A DNA stretch of 64,000 nucleotides from Mammaliicoccus vitulinus. Lineage in GTDB: Bacteria; Bacillota; Bacilli; Staphylococcales; Staphylococcaceae. The first letter of the stretch is position 1. Each line of letters begins with the position of its first letter. The stretch is from positions 744,001-808,000 of the forward strand of contig NZ_CP118974.1 in the NCBI RefSeq assembly GCF_029024305.1, read 5' to 3'. The notes under the pieces were generated by a model, which did not search any database, was not told the DNA's origin, and worked only from the letters and a program-made list of their open reading frames with translations. This document shows positions 61,459 to 64,000 of the stretch, one piece after another. A program made the position numbers and the translations under genes.

Positions 61459-62496
61459 TTAATTAACAGCGTTATCAATTATTTTAAATGTTTTATGATC
61501 AACATCTAATTCTGCTTGTGCGCCATAAGGTATAATGCATTTTGGTTCGTTATGACCGAAACTTGCGTTATAAAAGACCGGCATATCTTCTTGGTTCCAT
61601 TCTTTTAACATTTTAACCCAAACTTCTTTGTATTCTTCATAATAAACATCATCTTGTGGACGACCGATAATTACGCCATTTATTTTGTCAAAGATACCCA
61701 TTGAACCGAATGCTCGGACATAGTCTTCCATTAACCATGGTGATGCATGTACTTCAGCAGTTTCGATGAACAATATTGCACCTTCGAAGACATCTTTATC
61801 AGGGAATACATCCGTAGCTTTTAATGAATGAAACAGCTCCATGCAGCCACCAATTAAATGTCCTGTTGCTTTACCTTTACCATTTAAAATTTCATATCCG
61901 TTGCTATCAAATGATTCTCGATTAATATGCTTATTTTTCTCGTCCCACTTTAAACCGTATTTTCGGATTTGTGGTGAAGCAGGCACATTACCAACAGGCC
62001 CATTTTGGAACCAAGTTTGATTAATAGATTGAACCGTGTAATCATCCATAGAAACATTTTCAGCAAAATCAGTTAAAAGTAGCGGGCCATAGAAACTTGA
62101 GATACCAGCTTGATAAAACATAAAGTGAAGGGCAGTAGTATCAGAATAACCACTAAATATTTTAGGATTATTTCTTATAATATTTAAGTCTATGTATGGC
62201 CATAACCTTACAGAATCATCACCGCCTAAAGTACAAATAATGGCTTTTACTTCTGGATCTTCAAGTGCTTGATGTAAATCATCTACACGTTTTTCTGGAT
62301 GATTATATGTGAAGTCTGATCCTTTAAGTGCATGAGGCATAACTTTTACCTTTAAGCCGAATACTTCCTTTAATCGCTGAATACCAACTTCTGTTCTCCA
62401 AAGCACTTCTTCTTCACCTGCATAACCTGATGAAGGCGAAACAATTGCTACAGTGTCACCTTTAGAAAGTTTGCTTGGTTTGATTAATCTTTCCAT
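61459..62496 (-). CDS. S66 family peptidase (LD-carboxypeptidase/MccF-like)
   Basis: 345 residues. Serine peptidase of the LdcA/MccF family: nucleophile in FSGYSDTTALH (about residue 116), glutamate in LFIETAEVHAS and histidine in SFGHNEPK. LdcA trims murein tetrapeptides; MccF proteins hydrolyse microcin C-type conjugates. The insertion before GHLIGG looks more MccF-like, but I cannot separate the two by eye. AAGGGGG precedes the ATG. Confidence 0.85.
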   Translation of the reverse strand: MERLIKPSKLSKGDTVAIVSPSSGYAGEEEVLWRTEVGIQRLKEVFGLKVKVMPHALKGSDFTYNHPEKRVDDLHQALEDPEVKAIICTLGGDDSVRLWPYIDLNIIRNNPKIFSGYSDTTALHFMFYQAGISSFYGPLLLTDFAENVSMDDYTVQSINQTWFQNGPVGNVPASPQIRKYGLKWDEKNKHINRESFDSNGYEILNGKGKATGHLIGGCMELFHSLKATDVFPDKDVFEGAILFIETAEVHASPWLMEDYVRAFGSMGIFDKINGVIIGRPQDDVYYEEYKEVWVKMLKEWNQEDMPVFYNASFGHNEPKCIIPYGAQAELDVDHKTFKIIDNAVN

Positions 62497-62652
62497 TCCA
62501 AATACCCCCTTATTTGTATATTGGAATTAGTATAGCATACTGATATAACTTGAAATCAAATATTTCAGATGATAATATGATGTTGTTTGTAAAAAGAATG
62601 GTAATATATTAATGAAAGTAAGGTTAATATCATAATAGAAGGGGCATGTTTC

Positions 62653-63198
62653 ATGGATAAAATAACCTTCCTTAATTACCTTGAGGATGAATTATCTCGT
62701 TTGCCTAAAGTTGAACGAGATAAAATAATGTATGAATATGAAACGAAATTTTTTGAAGCTCACAATGAAAAAGAATTAATTCATGAATTAGGTGAACCTA
62801 AAGTTATTGCTAAAAAAGTTTATGCAACAAGTGCCATTCAAGATGCAGAATTATCGCCTAATTTTAAAAATGTTTTTCAAGCGATTATGGCCACTTTAGG
62901 TTTAAGCTTTTTTAATATATTCTTTATTATCATACCGTTTTTAATCATTGCTTTTATACTGTTAATTGTTGTCGTTGTAGGTGCTTTAATGATGTTAGGA
63001 CCTATAGTCAGTATTATAAATATCTTTGTGCACGGGTTCTATTGGATTGATATAACGAATATTATATTTTCAATATCATTTTTAGGTTTAGGATTAATGT
63101 TGCTTATAACCGGATTGAAATTAATAGAACTATGCTATAAAGGAATTTTGAAATATTTAAAATGGTGTGTAAAAGTCATTAGGAGGCGTGCTGAATAA
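62653..63198 (+). CDS. DUF1700 membrane protein
   Basis: 181 residues. The N-terminal cytoplasmic part (MDKITFLNYLEDELSRLPKVERDKIMYEYETKFFEAH, GEPKVIAKKV) is the DUF1700 signature; then about three membrane helices (75-165). In many Firmicutes such proteins pair with a PadR-type regulator or a DUF4097 protein; the latter follows here with TAATG overlap. The molecular function is unknown. GAAGGGG precedes the ATG. Confidence 0.82.
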   Translation: MDKITFLNYLEDELSRLPKVERDKIMYEYETKFFEAHNEKELIHELGEPKVIAKKVYATSAIQDAELSPNFKNVFQAIMATLGLSFFNIFFIIIPFLIIAFILLIVVVVGALMMLGPIVSIINIFVHGFYWIDITNIIFSISFLGLGLMLLITGLKLIELCYKGILKYLKWCVKVIRRRAE

Positions 63199-64000
63199 TG
63201 AAAAAGTTATTTTTAACAGGTTTAAGCGTCTTCTTAATATTTGGCTTAATTGGGACAATACTTTGGTTCACAGTTAATAATAAATTCGAGAAGCAAGAAA
63301 CGTATGAGAAAGTTTTTAAAAATAATCAAGTAGAGCAAATCATTGTCAACGGACAAAATACAAATGTTGAAGTGAAAAAGGGGAAATATTTAGGAATCAA
63401 ATACACCGGTAAGCAAGAAGTAAATGCTAGTATTGAAAATAATTTACTTCATTTTACAGAACGTGATAGTAAATATCAGTTCAATGCTAATTTTATTCCA
63501 TATAGAAAAACGATTAACCATTTAGTCATTACATTACCAGAGAAAAATTATCAATCGTTTAATATTTCTACGAATACTGGAAATATCTCCATTAAAGATG
63601 TGAGCAGTAACAATAGTAATATGATTACCGATACCGGAAACATATCTTATGATAATGTTAATTTAAAACATGCTAAAGCTATCACGAGTTTAGGAAGTGT
63701 TAAAGTTAAAAATTCTAAACTCACAGAATTTAATGGGGAAATTGAAACGGGTAATATACGAATCAATAAGAGTAGTCTCATTAATAGTGAAATGATTACA
63801 TCCTTAGGTGATATAAATATTAGCCAGCTGAAAAATGAATGTGATATTAAATCATCAACAGAAGATGGGAACATTTCAATTTCTTATGAACAACCACCTA
63901 AAAACACTTTGCTACAATTACAAGCCGAATCAGGCAAAACAAAAATTAAGAATAAAGCTTTTAATGGTGAAAAAGTAGGTAACGGTAAGCATGTGATTGA
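63198..64000 (+). CDS. DUF4097 beta-repeat protein, 5' part
   Basis: Open from the ATG at 63198 to the window edge (267 codons), so it has no stop here and continues outside. An N-terminal membrane helix (FLTGLSVFLIFGLIGTILWF) is followed by repeated NGNI/TGNIS-like strands (NISTNTGNISIKDV, ITDTGNISYDNV, IETGNIRINKS, STEDGNISISY), the adhesin-like beta-helix of DUF4097. It is coupled to the DUF1700 gene. Probably anchored in the membrane with the solenoid outside. Function unknown. Confidence 0.82.
   Translation, partial: MKKLFLTGLSVFLIFGLIGTILWFTVNNKFEKQETYEKVFKNNQVEQIIVNGQNTNVEVKKGKYLGIKYTGKQEVNASIENNLLHFTERDSKYQFNANFIPYRKTINHLVITLPEKNYQSFNISTNTGNISIKDVSSNNSNMITDTGNISYDNVNLKHAKAITSLGSVKVKNSKLTEFNGEIETGNIRINKSSLINSEMITSLGDINISQLKNECDIKSSTEDGNISISYEQPPKNTLLQLQAESGKTKIKNKAFNGEKVGNGKHVI

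Overview
The window is a low-GC staphylococcal chromosome segment. The 16S rRNA gene, the gene content and the order alr-mazEF-rsbUVW-sigB, tex, rrn, ilv-leu-ilvA, tsaE-tsaB-rimI-tsaD, rex, groESL are staphylococcal. The V1 region of the 16S, tatA-tatC directly after rex (as in Bacillus), and the content between scrB and groES point to the Staphylococcus sciuri group (Mammaliicoccus). I cannot resolve the species without alignment.

Layout: 1-7470 holds the end of acpS, alanine racemase, the MazEF toxin-antitoxin pair, the partner-switching module RsbU-RsbV-RsbW-SigB, Tex and an SprT-like metalloprotein. 7545-13053 is an rRNA operon with two promoters, tRNA-Leu, tRNA-Gly, 16S, 23S and 5S. 13283-24402 (minus strand) is one branched-chain amino acid operon, ilvD-ilvB-ilvN-ilvC-leuABCD-ilvA, preceded by a CodY-like box, an Ile/Leu/Val-rich leader peptide and an intrinsic terminator (attenuator). 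24514-27569 is the tRNA t6A cluster tsaE-tsaB-rimI-tsaD plus a VOC-fold protein. An intergenic region with a DnaA-box cluster follows, then an ABC-F ATPase facing the redox repressor Rex, TatA/TatC, a thiosulfate-type sulfur uptake pair, and the sucrose genes scrR-scrB.

36645-43142 is more variable: an SdrH-like repeat protein, an IS3/IS150-type insertion sequence sitting inside a tandem hairpin repeat, an M3 oligoendopeptidase and a two-domain PPK2-type kinase. The agr locus, which I recall next to scrB and mroQ in S. aureus, is not between scrB and groES here, although the MroQ-like CPBP protease is. Then come groESL (CIRCE plus CtsR-like operator), a 41-bp tandem hairpin array, a GNAT, Ogt, a MetQ-like lipoprotein, an aminotransferase and a Pmt-like GntR/ABC transporter operon with one more membrane gene than the usual pmtRABCD. 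It ends with an M20 amidohydrolase, the gluconate operon gntRKP, a 940-bp intergenic region with repeats and a candidate C-rich small RNA, a thioredoxin-fold protein, an S66 peptidase, and a DUF1700/DUF4097 pair running off the end.

Most genes are core and ordinary. The most noteworthy non-coding structures are the DnaA-box cluster between tsaD and the ABC-F gene, a dispersed family of long hairpins next to terminators, two tandem hairpin arrays, and the candidate small RNA near 60.4 kb.
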